Positions 17,179-24,694 of a stretch of 64,000 nt of DNA are shown here, piece by piece. The position numbers and the translations under genes were made by a program. How positions within the stretch are numbered: position 1 is the first letter of the stretch; every line of letters begins with the position of its first letter. The stretch is from JAJTHC01 sp044348005 (GTDB lineage: Bacteria; Cyanobacteriota; Vampirovibrionia; Vampirovibrionales; JAJTHC01), in the NCBI GenBank assembly GCA_044348005.1, contig JBIKTR010000005.1, positions 62,001 to 126,000 of the forward strand, in the 5' to 3' direction. Below the pieces are notes generated by a model. The model did no database searches. It saw nothing but the letters and a program-made list of their open reading frames with translations, and had not been told where the DNA came from.

Positions 17179-17547
17179 ATGGCCGTTGTGGCATCTAACC
17201 CCATTGAATTACCTACCCCTCAACTTCTTGCCTTTCCGCAGCAAGAACGTACGGATCGAATTAAAGGGCTGTTTGTGTTAGCCAATCAACCAACCGCAAA
17301 CTTGCCTGACTTAGAAAATGCCTTACTCGCCATGGGGCATGCCCCTATTGCGGGCTTTTTGATTGATGTTTTACAATCGCCAAGCAGTTCACAAGCCGAT
17401 GTTCAACTCGCGAGTATGACGTTGATTCGCATGGGCAATGCCGTTCGTGAAGACGTCCTGCGTTTTGCCATGCATCCGCAAAACGAACGCGCCGTTTGGA
17501 TCGCCGAGTTTATGGTGCATCAGTTAGGCTTGAAAAAAGTCGGCTAA
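17179..17547 (+). CDS. Hypothetical helical-repeat protein, 122 residues
   Basis: No firm family. From about residue 25 the protein is alternating helices with LFVLANQP, LENALLAMGHAPIAGFLIDVL, VQLASMTLIRMGNAVREDVLRFAM and AVWIAEFMVHQLGL, a pattern seen in HEAT-like repeat proteins, which serve as protein-binding scaffolds. An in-frame GTG at 17056 would add 41 residues that are aromatic and Lys/Arg rich and look less protein-like, so the ATG at 17179 is preferred; neither has a convincing ribosome-binding site. It converges on the TPR gene that ends at 17584. The function is unknown. Confidence 0.55.
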   Translation: MAVVASNPIELPTPQLLAFPQQERTDRIKGLFVLANQPTANLPDLENALLAMGHAPIAGFLIDVLQSPSSSQADVQLASMTLIRMGNAVREDVLRFAMHPQNERAVWIAEFMVHQLGLKKVG

Positions 17548-17583
17548 AGTTTACCAGACCCATGGTATCAGATGTGCTTCAAT

Positions 17584-19242
17584 TTAAAAATCAAGTTCAC
17601 GCATGAGTGACTCTATTTCAGCGGGAGCCAGTTCCTGAGTTTGATCATTTAAATACAACGCTTCTTGAAATAAGGGTTTGGCTAAATGCACTTGGTCCAG
17701 TTTTACAAACGTTCGCCCCAAATTAAAGCGAGCCATTGCATAAGTGGCATCTAAACGTTGGGCTTCTTCAAAATACTTACGTGCTTCCTTAAAGTCTTGC
17801 CAAACATCCAAGTAAAGCACCCCTAAGTTATTTAAGGCAATAGGGTTTTGTTTGTTCAGAACAATGGCGGTTTTGTAGGATTTTTCCGCTTCTTGGTGGC
17901 GCCCTGCTTGCCAGTAAAGGTAGCCTAAAAATCCGTAGACTTCCGCATTTTCAGGTTGAAAACGTAGTATTTTTTGATACACGTCTACCGCTTCATCATA
18001 GCGTTCGGCTTTGCAATGGGCTTCTGCCAAACTAAATAAGTCGTTGATGTTCGCAGGTTCGAGTTCTTGAGCCAATTGCAAGCAGGCAAAGGCATGATCG
18101 GTATCCCCTTTGTGCGTTTCATAAATGCGCGCGAGTTGACGAGACACCTGCGCCGTCCACAAGGGGTCAATCCCAAAGGTGATGGCGGTTTTATAGGCTT
18201 CAATACATCCGTCGATGTCATCCATTGATTTTAAGACTTCACCCATGTGATAGTAACTCTTTGCATGATGAGGCATCGTGTTTAAGGCGACTCTTAAATG
18301 ATACAACGCCTTGGTGAAGGCCCCATGATTTTGAAGGATTTTAGCCAATTCAAAGTGTAACTCTCCTTCATTGGGGTGTTGTGCAATGCGTGCTTCCATG
18401 ACACGAATGGCTTCGTCAATTTGGTTGGTATCTAGCAAAGCGTTTATTTCATCTTGGTCGCTTGAAAGGGACTGTTTAGGAAACGAATAAGTTTCAAACG
18501 CATCAGTCAACACTTCAAAAAAGGGAGTATGTTCCTTGTGTTCAAATTCAGAAGCCAATCTCTCGTCAAAGTCCTTTGTATACGTCTTTTCGTGAACCTT
18601 TGTGTAAGGCACGTTCACCGTTTTTTTGAAAGAAGTGGTGTGAATACGTTGAGAAGTCCCCAAGCGGTTATACCCCAGTAGGTTTAGTAGGGGTTGAATG
18701 CTTTCGGCGAGTAAGAGCAAAAAACCGTGCTGTAAGACGCGAAGGCTTAAAATATTTTCTTGTAAAGCCCATGTCGTCAGGAGCTGACGTGTGTGACTAT
18801 TAAACACAGGCGCCAACGCTAACGCGTGCTGAGCAGATATGTGAGCAGGATCCTTTAAGCCACATTCCCACTGAAAAAAGGCCAGAAAATGCCACGCTTC
18901 AGCACATTGTGGATCTTCTTCCACCAATCGCTGTAAGGTGCCTAAGCCTTCCATCAACACCATGGTTCCCGTTAGCCATTTGGCCCACGTATAACGGGCT
19001 TGGTGTAAGGTGCTTTCTAATAGACGTTGGCCTTGATTGTTGTAAAATCCCAGTAACGCATCTAAGTCTTGCACAGACGCTTGTTTAAGTAGTCTGCCCC
19101 AAGCTTGATTCGCCTGTGCTTCAGAAAGTATTGTAAATACAGGTGAAAACCCCTGAACATTAGGTGAAGTCGACACCCGAGAGGCGGAAGACGATTTCAA
19201 AGCATGGCGTTGGGCATGAAAAGAATGCTGAGGAAGATTCAT
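17584..19242 (-). CDS. TPR-repeat protein, 552 residues
   Basis: The N-terminal 40 residues are Ser/Gln rich and disordered. From about 110 to 170 there are TPR-like helices (EDPQCAEAWHFLAFFQWECG), a variable linker (about 200-265, Thr/Lys rich), and from about 270 to 540 at least seven consecutive TPR units, for example NEGELHFELAKILQNHGAF, HAKSYYHMGEVLKSMDDID and NAEVYGFLGYLYWQAGRHQ, each with the W/L-G-Y-A-F-A-P spacing. No signal peptide or membrane segment. TPR solenoids bind peptides or assemble complexes. It is a single gene facing away from the structured intergenic element at 19325-19495. The partner is unknown. Confidence 0.85.
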   Translation of the reverse strand: MNLPQHSFHAQRHALKSSSASRVSTSPNVQGFSPVFTILSEAQANQAWGRLLKQASVQDLDALLGFYNNQGQRLLESTLHQARYTWAKWLTGTMVLMEGLGTLQRLVEEDPQCAEAWHFLAFFQWECGLKDPAHISAQHALALAPVFNSHTRQLLTTWALQENILSLRVLQHGFLLLLAESIQPLLNLLGYNRLGTSQRIHTTSFKKTVNVPYTKVHEKTYTKDFDERLASEFEHKEHTPFFEVLTDAFETYSFPKQSLSSDQDEINALLDTNQIDEAIRVMEARIAQHPNEGELHFELAKILQNHGAFTKALYHLRVALNTMPHHAKSYYHMGEVLKSMDDIDGCIEAYKTAITFGIDPLWTAQVSRQLARIYETHKGDTDHAFACLQLAQELEPANINDLFSLAEAHCKAERYDEAVDVYQKILRFQPENAEVYGFLGYLYWQAGRHQEAEKSYKTAIVLNKQNPIALNNLGVLYLDVWQDFKEARKYFEEAQRLDATYAMARFNLGRTFVKLDQVHLAKPLFQEALYLNDQTQELAPAEIESLMRELDF

Positions 19243-19324
19243 GTGAAGGATTTCCTTTAAGTCTTGCCAGCCATGGGCGAGGCAAAGAAGCAGGTAATAT
19301 AAAGATATTGCCTACAAAGTGAAT

Positions 19325-19495
19325 CCATCCACTAGTGTGAGGTGTTGAAGGTAAACGCAAGTTTTCCGTCACTTGCGGTGAAGTATGCACTCGTTATCGC
19401 GTATCCACGTTTTCTAGGTGATACAAAGCGCGTTGGTGAGTGTATGGACTTCACAAAGGAGGTTTCGGAAGGAACCCCCTCACACTAAAGTAGCG
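19325..19495 (+). ncRNA. Candidate structured RNA, 6S-like topology
   Basis: In a 484-bp gene-free gap. Stems seen by eye: closing stem TAGTGTGAGG (19333-19342) with CCTCACACTA (19478-19487); hairpin CGCAAGT/ACTTGCG (19356-19377); long terminal stem GTGAAGTATGCACTC (19378-19392) with 19438-19454, 15 pairs with a 2-nt bulge; and hairpin 19461-19476 closed by a GGAA loop. Closing stem, open centre with small hairpins, then terminal stem is the layout of 6S RNA. A weak -10 (TACAAA 19313-19318) favours the plus strand. No U-rich terminator was found. Strand and identity are uncertain. The rest of the gap (19496-19660) shows nothing clear. Confidence 0.4.
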
Positions 19496-19665
19496 TCCTT
19501 AATCTGGAGGAGTCCTTAAACGATGAGCCAATGAGAGGTGAAGGGTTTGTTTGAGTGTTTGCTTTTCCAAAACGCCTTCTTCACGCCAAAGGCCTGTTTC
19601 ATCTTTTGAACACTCTAGATCGGTTGATTCAAATGTTACAAAACTTCATAACCAATCAAAATCGC

Positions 19666-19693
19666 TAGACACCCCTTTGTGAGGTGCTATACT
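19666..19693 (+). promoter_or_regulatory. Putative promoter for the gene at 19727
   Basis: TAGACA (19666-19671), 16 bp, TATACT (19688-19693), placing the start of transcription about 25 bp before the ATG. Confidence 0.5.
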
Positions 19694-19726
19694 ATTTGTA
19701 TCAAAATAACCATGAGGCTACCTTCC

Positions 19727-20338
19727 ATGTTACCTAGACTTTCTTCAGGCTTTTCACCCATGACCCAACGCCAAGGCCTTGTGCTGATGAAAAACATTCC
19801 AGAAGAAGATTTGAGCACGGTTTTAGACGCCACCAAGAAATCCATACTCACTTCTGAATCAGAACCTTACCAACCTGAAGCAAACGATTTAAGAAATAAA
19901 AGTTCCACGCAACGCTACTTGCATAAAAAACATGTGATTTACCAACTGGTGCAGGCGTCTAAAACCAGCGACACCTATACCATGGCGCTTCTTTCGGTGC
20001 CCACGCACGTCAACGAAGAAAAAACTCACGACATTGAAGTCAACGCGCGCAAGAAGGAAAATGTTTTACTCAGTAATTTAAAAGCCCAACTTGAAGCTAA
20101 GCACCTGTTGCAACATTACATTTCAAGTGACGGTACATTGAACAATCTGTATTACAAGAATTCTTCTCCCGTTGATTTTAAGACGGGATCGGAATACATG
20201 CAGAATGAGAAGCATCAGCGCTTGGTGGATGTATTGGAAGATCCGAGTTATGATTTGTCGCTTATTTCCAAGCAGGAAGATCGCCTCTTTTTCCCCATTG
20301 GGCATGAGCCTGCCGATTTATTGAATCACCTTAATTAA
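19727..20338 (+). CDS. Hypothetical protein, 203 residues
   Basis: Unrecognised. The start at 19727 is chosen because GAGG lies 9 bases upstream and a promoter-like pair ends at 19693; an ATG at 19712 and a GTG at 19679 are also in frame. The N-terminus LPRLSSGFSPMTQRQG has the Ser/Pro-then-TQR pattern also present at the start of proteins encoded at 20860, 51098, 51822 and 12204. The body is hydrophilic and mostly helical with many Lys and Glu (NARKKENVLLSNLKAQLEAK), ending FFPIGHEPADLLNHLN. No membrane segment or classical signal peptide. It starts a cluster of three small lineage-specific genes. Confidence 0.55.
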   Translation: MLPRLSSGFSPMTQRQGLVLMKNIPEEDLSTVLDATKKSILTSESEPYQPEANDLRNKSSTQRYLHKKHVIYQLVQASKTSDTYTMALLSVPTHVNEEKTHDIEVNARKKENVLLSNLKAQLEAKHLLQHYISSDGTLNNLYYKNSSPVDFKTGSEYMQNEKHQRLVDVLEDPSYDLSLISKQEDRLFFPIGHEPADLLNHLN

Positions 20339-20432
20339 GCTTGTTTTGTGTGTTGTATGAATTAGGAAACTCTTGTATGAAGTTGGCCCCAGTAATGACT
20401 TTAGTCCACCCGCCTCGACCTACTGTGGGTGG

Positions 20433-20456
20433 CTCCCTCCCTCCCTCCCTCCCTCC
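20433..20456. repeat. Tetranucleotide repeat (CTCC)6
   Basis: Six tandem CTCC units, 27 bp before the ATG at 20483 and in frame with it from a GTG at 20429. A gain or loss of one unit would shift that longer frame or change the leader length. Confidence 0.9.
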
Positions 20457-20482
20457 AAAGAGAAGGTGGCGTTCTTTTGTCA

Positions 20483-20707
20483 ATGAATAATTTTGCAGAG
20501 TTTTTTCGCGAGATAGAAAAATTTAATCAACATTTAACAAGAGAAAATCTAAAGCCAGCTCAAATAGGAATTGATCGTAACAAAAGAACCATTACTTTTC
20601 CGCCTGATTGGTCAGAGTCGATTCAAGGTATTATTAAATCATTAGGATATAGATGGTGTTTTGTTGACCAAAAAGGCATTATACTTTTTTCAGATTCAAC
20701 ACGATAA
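20483..20707 (+). CDS. Hypothetical small protein, 74 residues
   Basis: No family recognised. The product has an amphipathic N-terminal helix (NNFAEFFREIEKFNQHL) and a C-terminal beta-rich part (RTITFPPDWSESIQGII, RWCFVDQKGIILFS). The sequence is distinctly A+T rich. The ATG at 20483 has GAAGGTGG somewhat far upstream (about 14 bases). A longer frame from GTG 20429 passes through the (CTCC)6 tract and adds 18 residues. It lies between two other small lineage-specific genes on the same strand, with gaps of more than 140 bp, so each may have its own promoter. Confidence 0.5.
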   Translation: MNNFAEFFREIEKFNQHLTRENLKPAQIGIDRNKRTITFPPDWSESIQGIIKSLGYRWCFVDQKGIILFSDSTR

Positions 20708-20859
20708 GTCTTACGCTGACTTTCCCCACAGCGGGCACAAACTTGACAAGATTGTTTATTTAAGGTAGAATTGTTACACGTTTTGTGAATACTTGATTAG
20801 TGTCGATACCGTTGACCTTTCTACTGTTGATGATAATACCCCCCATAAGGAGCCTGTTT

Positions 20860-21213
20860 ATGCGAGTTGCCCCTACTTTTGTCTTGCCGTCTTTTGCGAT
20901 GCGCCCTAGCCCCCCCCCCCCCACACACACAGCATCCGTGTCGTCTAACACTCAACGCGTAGGACAAGGGTTGTATTTACCTCAAGGTGATACAGCTTTA
21001 CTGCAAAGAATGTATTATGCCTTATGTGGTCAATTGGGTTCTGGTATAAGCTCCCCTTCAGGTGGCTATTGGAGAATAACGCGAGATCAAAAGGTTTTAA
21101 TCGTAATTAAAAATTGGTTAATGAGCCAAAACATACCTTTCAATCACCAATCTGAAGTTGCTGCTGTAATGGTTCCATATGCCAATAAGCGCAATAGACA
21201 CTGGACCGTTTGA
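20860..21213 (+). CDS. Hypothetical small protein with a poly-C tract, 117 residues
   Basis: AAGGAG 7 bases before the ATG at 20860 strongly supports this start; a longer frame from 20800 does not. The N-terminus is Ala/Pro/Ser rich, with MRPSPPPPTHTASVSSNTQR, then a folded-looking part LLQRMYYALCGQLGSG and KVLIVIKNWLMSQNIPF. The TQRxG element is shared with other small proteins of this window. The proline codons include a run of 13 C at 20910-20922, followed by ACACACAC; slippage there would truncate the protein. No membrane segment. The function is unknown. Confidence 0.6.
   Translation: MRVAPTFVLPSFAMRPSPPPPTHTASVSSNTQRVGQGLYLPQGDTALLQRMYYALCGQLGSGISSPSGGYWRITRDQKVLIVIKNWLMSQNIPFNHQSEVAAVMVPYANKRNRHWTV
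20910..20922. repeat. Homopolymer tract C13 inside the coding sequence
   Basis: Thirteen consecutive C, immediately followed by (AC)4, about 50 bases after the start codon of the gene at 20860. Such tracts are prone to slipped-strand mispairing and to sequencing error. Confidence 0.9.
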
Positions 21214-21272
21214 GTAGGCTGTCTAAACACAGTTATTTGTGCTAGGCTAGGGGTACCTACACGGAGATCTCC

Positions 21273-22004
21273 ATGACTGCCCGTCCCTTCCCCCGATGCG
21301 TCGCGTGCTTTGCCAGTTCAGTGGACGGCAAAATCAGCGCCCCCCCCCAGCCTAGCGATCCCAACGCTTGGGTCAAGCTCGGCACCCCCCGCGATCTTCA
21401 GCGCCTTTTTCACCTGCGTGATTCTGCCGATGTACTCTGCTTTGGGGCGTCTACCTTTCGGGCGTGGCCTAGTGTGCGTCGTGGGTTGCGGCATCAGGCA
21501 AACACGTCCTTAGCACCGCCAGTGCCTGTCTTGTTCACTCATTCGTGGGCGGTGGATTGGCAGGCCCCCTGCTTTAGCGAATGGCACACCTACCGCGATT
21601 CATGGCCGCCTTTTTTTGTGGCTTCCACGCAAGCACCCCCAGCATCACTTCCTGCAAAACTTCGGGACTTTCTTCAGCCCATTCACTTGGACGCGTCCCA
21701 CTCGCCCGCACAACAGCTTCACGCCGTTAAAACCACCGTCAATCCCAGCCTTATAAACCCCCACACCGCCACCTGGATGCTCGAAGGCGGGGGGCAGCTG
21801 TTTGACTTTTTTCTACACGCCCACGCGGTGGATGAATTACATTTAACCCTCACTCCCCAGTTGATTGGAGGCACAAACACGCCTGCTTTGGTAGGGGGTA
21901 CTGGCTTTTCGCCAGAATCGTGGGCCACCGTTTCTTGGCGAATGGTGGAACATCACCCGCCAGAACTATTTTTGGTGGGTGAATTGCAATACCCAGCCAG
22001 CTAA
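21273..22004 (+). CDS. RibD C-terminal/dihydrofolate reductase-like family protein
   Basis: 243 residues. The N-terminal strand CVACFASSVDGKIS and the C-terminal EGGGQLFDFFLHAHAVDELHLTL followed by TPQLIGGTNTPALVGGTGF are hallmarks of the RibD C-terminal reductase domain, which reduces a ribosylated pyrimidine with NADPH during riboflavin synthesis. There is no deaminase domain, so this is the reductase-only form; such free-standing proteins also act as other pterin- or pyrimidine-type reductases. The region between residues 75 and 150 is proline rich and longer than usual. GGAG lies just upstream of the ATG. It is not next to other rib genes; ribF is at 39041. Confidence 0.8.
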   Translation: MTARPFPRCVACFASSVDGKISAPPQPSDPNAWVKLGTPRDLQRLFHLRDSADVLCFGASTFRAWPSVRRGLRHQANTSLAPPVPVLFTHSWAVDWQAPCFSEWHTYRDSWPPFFVASTQAPPASLPAKLRDFLQPIHLDASHSPAQQLHAVKTTVNPSLINPHTATWMLEGGGQLFDFFLHAHAVDELHLTLTPQLIGGTNTPALVGGTGFSPESWATVSWRMVEHHPPELFLVGELQYPAS

Positions 22005-22029
22005 GGCATCTCGCTTCGTCGTTGTGTTC

Positions 22030-22057
22030 TTGTGTTCTTTCACTTTTTTGCTATAAT
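22030..22057 (+). promoter_or_regulatory. Putative promoter of the 22093-trmD unit
   Basis: TTGTGT (22030-22035), 16 bp, TATAAT (22052-22057), 35 bp before the start codon at 22093. Confidence 0.55.
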
Positions 22058-22092
22058 AGCAGGCGTACGCGAATAAAAAGGACTCGCCTTCT

Positions 22093-22878
22093 ATGTTGTT
22101 TCATCGTTTGTTTTTAGTACTTGCCTTGATGTACACAGCCAGTGTGTGGTTTGCCCCTGCGCTTGTGCAGGCGGAAGAATACGGCCCGTTTTTACCCCCT
22201 TCTGTGGTGAAGGAAAAGCAAGTGGCTAAGCAAAAAGCCACCCCCACTGAACCGAGCAAGGGCAAGGCGTCTAGCACGGGTGAAAAAGTCATCAACAACT
22301 TAAGCACCTTGTTTAAGCCCACCCCTGTTACACCAGAACCCAAAACGCTGAATGCGCCCGTTGAACGCGCCCCCTTTATTTCCACCACGGCCCCTAATTT
22401 GCCCGAAGTCCCGCCCTTGGTGGAAGAAGACCTACTGCCCAAGTTGCCGGCCCACACCCGTGTGGACAATCCCACCAATAAAATGGGCTTGGCCTTTGCC
22501 GCAGAAGAATTAAATAAGGTGATGGATCTTCAAAAAAAAGGCCAAACCGTGCAGGCCGTCGTTCTTTCTAAAGACTTAGACGCCTGGTTGATTGACGCCA
22601 CTGAAACGCATATTGAACTGTACCAAGTGCTCACCCGTGTGCCTTCGGCTCGTGTGCAAGCGGCGTTTGAAAAAAAGCTTGGGCTTGAATTTGCCAAATT
22701 ACGAGACCGCAACCTGCTGGCCCTTGGGCAGTTGTATCGGGATTTGGGGCAAGACAGAAAAGCAGTGCGCCCGTTGGTGCAGTTGATTCAGTCGCAAAGT
22801 CGCACAGAACTGGGGTTGCAGGCCTACAAAATGTTGCAAGACATGGGCTTTACCGAAGCGCTTTCGCTCACCAACTAG
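22093..22878 (+). CDS. Hypothetical exported protein, 261 residues
   Basis: A signal peptide is visible: MLFHR, a hydrophobic LFLVLALMYTASVWFAPAL core, and cleavage after VQA at about residue 27. Residues 35-115 are low-complexity Pro/Lys/Thr, likely a disordered linker in the periplasm. From about 130 to the end there are paired helices (MGLAFAAEELNKVMDLQKKG, LLALGQLYRDLGQDRKAVRP, LGLQAYKMLQDMGF) resembling TPR units, so it probably binds a partner. AAAAGGA lies 11-12 bases before the ATG. It is 14 bp from trmD and likely shares its mRNA. No specific function can be named. Confidence 0.7.
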   Translation: MLFHRLFLVLALMYTASVWFAPALVQAEEYGPFLPPSVVKEKQVAKQKATPTEPSKGKASSTGEKVINNLSTLFKPTPVTPEPKTLNAPVERAPFISTTAPNLPEVPPLVEEDLLPKLPAHTRVDNPTNKMGLAFAAEELNKVMDLQKKGQTVQAVVLSKDLDAWLIDATETHIELYQVLTRVPSARVQAAFEKKLGLEFAKLRDRNLLALGQLYRDLGQDRKAVRPLVQLIQSQSRTELGLQAYKMLQDMGFTEALSLTN

Positions 22879-22892
22879 GATTTCCCCCACCC

Positions 22893-23603
22893 ATGACGCC
22901 ACAGCCCCCTCGTGAAACCCTTCATTTTTATTTTTTGACGCTGTTTCCCGACATGATTCAGGCTTACTTGGACAGTAGCCTGATGAAGCGCGCCATTGAA
23001 AAAGGCCTCTTTCAAGTGACGGTGCTGAACATTCGAAGCTTCACCACCAGCGCCCACCACAAAGTGGACGACACCCCCTACGGCGGGGGGGCAGGCATGG
23101 TGCTGATGTGCCAACCCGTGTTGGATGCCTTTCGTTCCATTGAAGGCCAGTTGCGACCCAATCGAAGTAAACTGCTGATGACCAGCCCTGCGGGGGCGGT
23201 GTTTAAGCACGCCACGGCCAAGCATTGGGCTGAATCCGCCTTGGATTTTGTGTTTTTTTGCGGGCATTATGAAGGCTTTGACGCGCGTTTATTGGAATTG
23301 ATTCCGGGGATTGAAGAAGTGAGCGTGGGCGATTTTGTGTTGACTGGGGGTGAACTGCCTGCTTTGGCGATGCTGGATGCCGTGGCGCGTTTTATTCCCC
23401 ATGTGGTGAAAGAAGCGTCTAGCGTGGAAAATGATTCATTTTACAAGGGGTTGTTGGATTTTCCGCATTATACAAAACCTGCGGTGTATGAAGGGGTGGC
23501 GGTGCCTGCGGTGTTGTTAAGTGGCAACCATGCCGCCATTGACGCGTGGCGCCAGAACGAAGCCCTAAAAAAAACCCAGGGCGTGCGCCCCGATTTGTTG
23601 TAA
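22893..23603 (+). CDS. trmD: tRNA (guanine-N1)-methyltransferase TrmD
   Basis: 236 residues, usual length. TrmD methylates G37 next to the anticodon of tRNAs reading CNN, UNN-Leu and similar codons, preventing frameshifts. The trefoil-knot SPOUT fold is shown by FYFLTLFPDMIQAYLDSS, the KVDDTPYGGGAGMVLMCQPV stretch near 50-69, the CGHYEGFDARL loop near 118, and SVGDFVLTGGELPALAMLDA near 141-160 where S-adenosylmethionine binds. It follows an exported protein by 14 bp and ends at a bidirectional terminator. In many genomes it sits next to rimM and rplS; here rimM is 20 kb away. Confidence 0.95.
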   Translation: MTPQPPRETLHFYFLTLFPDMIQAYLDSSLMKRAIEKGLFQVTVLNIRSFTTSAHHKVDDTPYGGGAGMVLMCQPVLDAFRSIEGQLRPNRSKLLMTSPAGAVFKHATAKHWAESALDFVFFCGHYEGFDARLLELIPGIEEVSVGDFVLTGGELPALAMLDAVARFIPHVVKEASSVENDSFYKGLLDFPHYTKPAVYEGVAVPAVLLSGNHAAIDAWRQNEALKKTQGVRPDLL

Positions 23604-23616
23604 ACCCGTGCAATAA

Positions 23617-23651
23617 GCAAAGGGCGTTTGAAGATTCAAACGCCCTTTTGC
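23617..23651. terminator. Bidirectional terminator between trmD and the gene at 23677
   Basis: AGGGCGTTTGA and TCAAACGCCCT form the stem, flanked by AGCAAA on one side and TTTTGCT on the other, so it can end transcripts from both sides. Confidence 0.85.
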
Positions 23652-23676
23652 TGTATTGTTTTTTGTTTTAAAAGTG

Positions 23677-24489
23677 TTATTTTCTTAGCCATTCGTATAA
23701 ATTAGGTGAAAGACTTGTGTCGGTGTAATATTTTATCAACTGATTTGAGTCTTCTATCGGTTCTTCTTTTAGATTTTTTGGTTCTATTTGCTTCTTAAAG
23801 AAGTCTACCTTAGCACGAGCCTCATCAAGAGTTCCTACAGTATACTCACCACTTGTTAGTCCTTTGGTTGAAATTGTGTATGGATTTTCTTCATCAGAAG
23901 GATTATAGGTGATGTAGATATCATACTGATCAGGATTAACCTTTGTACCCTTGATGGATTGAGCAGGTTTGTAATCTACCACTTTGACGGGTGTACCTGG
24001 TTCTAAAGTAAACTGACGTTGACCGTACGAAAAGGTAACAGGTTTAGAAGTTTCAGCACCGCTTGAGGCTGATGCTGGTTTATCAGCGAGGGGAGAAGCT
24101 ACAGGACTTAGATCACCTTTAATCTCGGAGCCTTGTTCGTCAAAAGTTCTGTAACCCTTCATACTTGGCAGACCATCTGTATGTAAGGCCTCTTTTTCCC
24201 ATGCTTGGATCGTATTTTGTATTCCAGCGGTATCACTTGATTGGAACTTCTTCCTACCCTGTACTCCACTGGACAATACATATTCACCGTCTATAAACTC
24301 GATAAAGATATCGTTACGGTATTCATTATAAAATCCTTTTTTGAAAGGGTCCGGTCTTTGATTTATAGTATCTTCAGGTCTATTGTAATCGCGTAAGCGA
24401 GTTTTTCCTTGTGTACTAGGTTTAACAGTTATTTGTTGTCCAAATAAGTTGAGTGTTTTGGTAGTAGAAGTATTGAGTGTATTCATCAT
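23677..24489 (-). CDS. Hypothetical protein with two related domains, 270 residues
   Basis: No known family. The protein seems to be an internal duplication: residues 14-100 (FGQQITVKPSTQGKTRLRDY ... FIEFIDGEYVLSSGVQG ... TIQAWEKEA) and 152-240 (YGQRQFTLEPGTPVKVVDYK ... IYITYNPSD ... TLDEARAKVDFFKKQI) share the order YGQ-x-IT/FT, a V/R-DY turn, an I-x-I strand, a Y-x-S/T strand and a final helix. A Ser/Ala/Pro linker separates them. AAAAGGA lies before the double ATG. Upstream (24584-24601) is an AATAAAAACAATT element shared with the RlpA-like gene. Composition is A+T rich. It may be exported by an unknown route; no signal peptide is seen. Confidence 0.6.
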   Translation of the reverse strand: MMNTLNTSTTKTLNLFGQQITVKPSTQGKTRLRDYNRPEDTINQRPDPFKKGFYNEYRNDIFIEFIDGEYVLSSGVQGRKKFQSSDTAGIQNTIQAWEKEALHTDGLPSMKGYRTFDEQGSEIKGDLSPVASPLADKPASASSGAETSKPVTFSYGQRQFTLEPGTPVKVVDYKPAQSIKGTKVNPDQYDIYITYNPSDEENPYTISTKGLTSGEYTVGTLDEARAKVDFFKKQIEPKNLKEEPIEDSNQLIKYYTDTSLSPNLYEWLRK

Positions 24490-24644
24490 AATATAATTTC
24501 CTTTTTTAATTTCATCAGGGGGGGGTAAGGGGGTAGGGGTAACACACGCAGGGAAGCGGTTCTTGAGAAGAACGTCATTCTGCTGTGTCTTAATAAAAAC
24601 AATTCATCACGAAAAATGATGCATTCGTTACATTTATTTACAAA

Positions 24645-24682
24645 AACAAGCACCCCCCTTAGGCTCAGCAAGGGGGGTGTTC
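24645..24682 (-). terminator. Rho-independent terminator after the gene at 24695
   Basis: On the minus strand ACACCCCCCTT pairs with AAGGGGGGTG around GCTGAGCCT and runs into TTTTTG. Confidence 0.8.
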
Positions 24683-24694
24683 AGGTTCTAGCCA

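Noticed and set aside
19325..19495. Signal recognition particle (4.5S) RNA
   Set aside because: A CGGAAGGAA loop is present, but the GCAGCC segment that follows it in SRP RNA is missing and the hairpin is off-centre in the structure.
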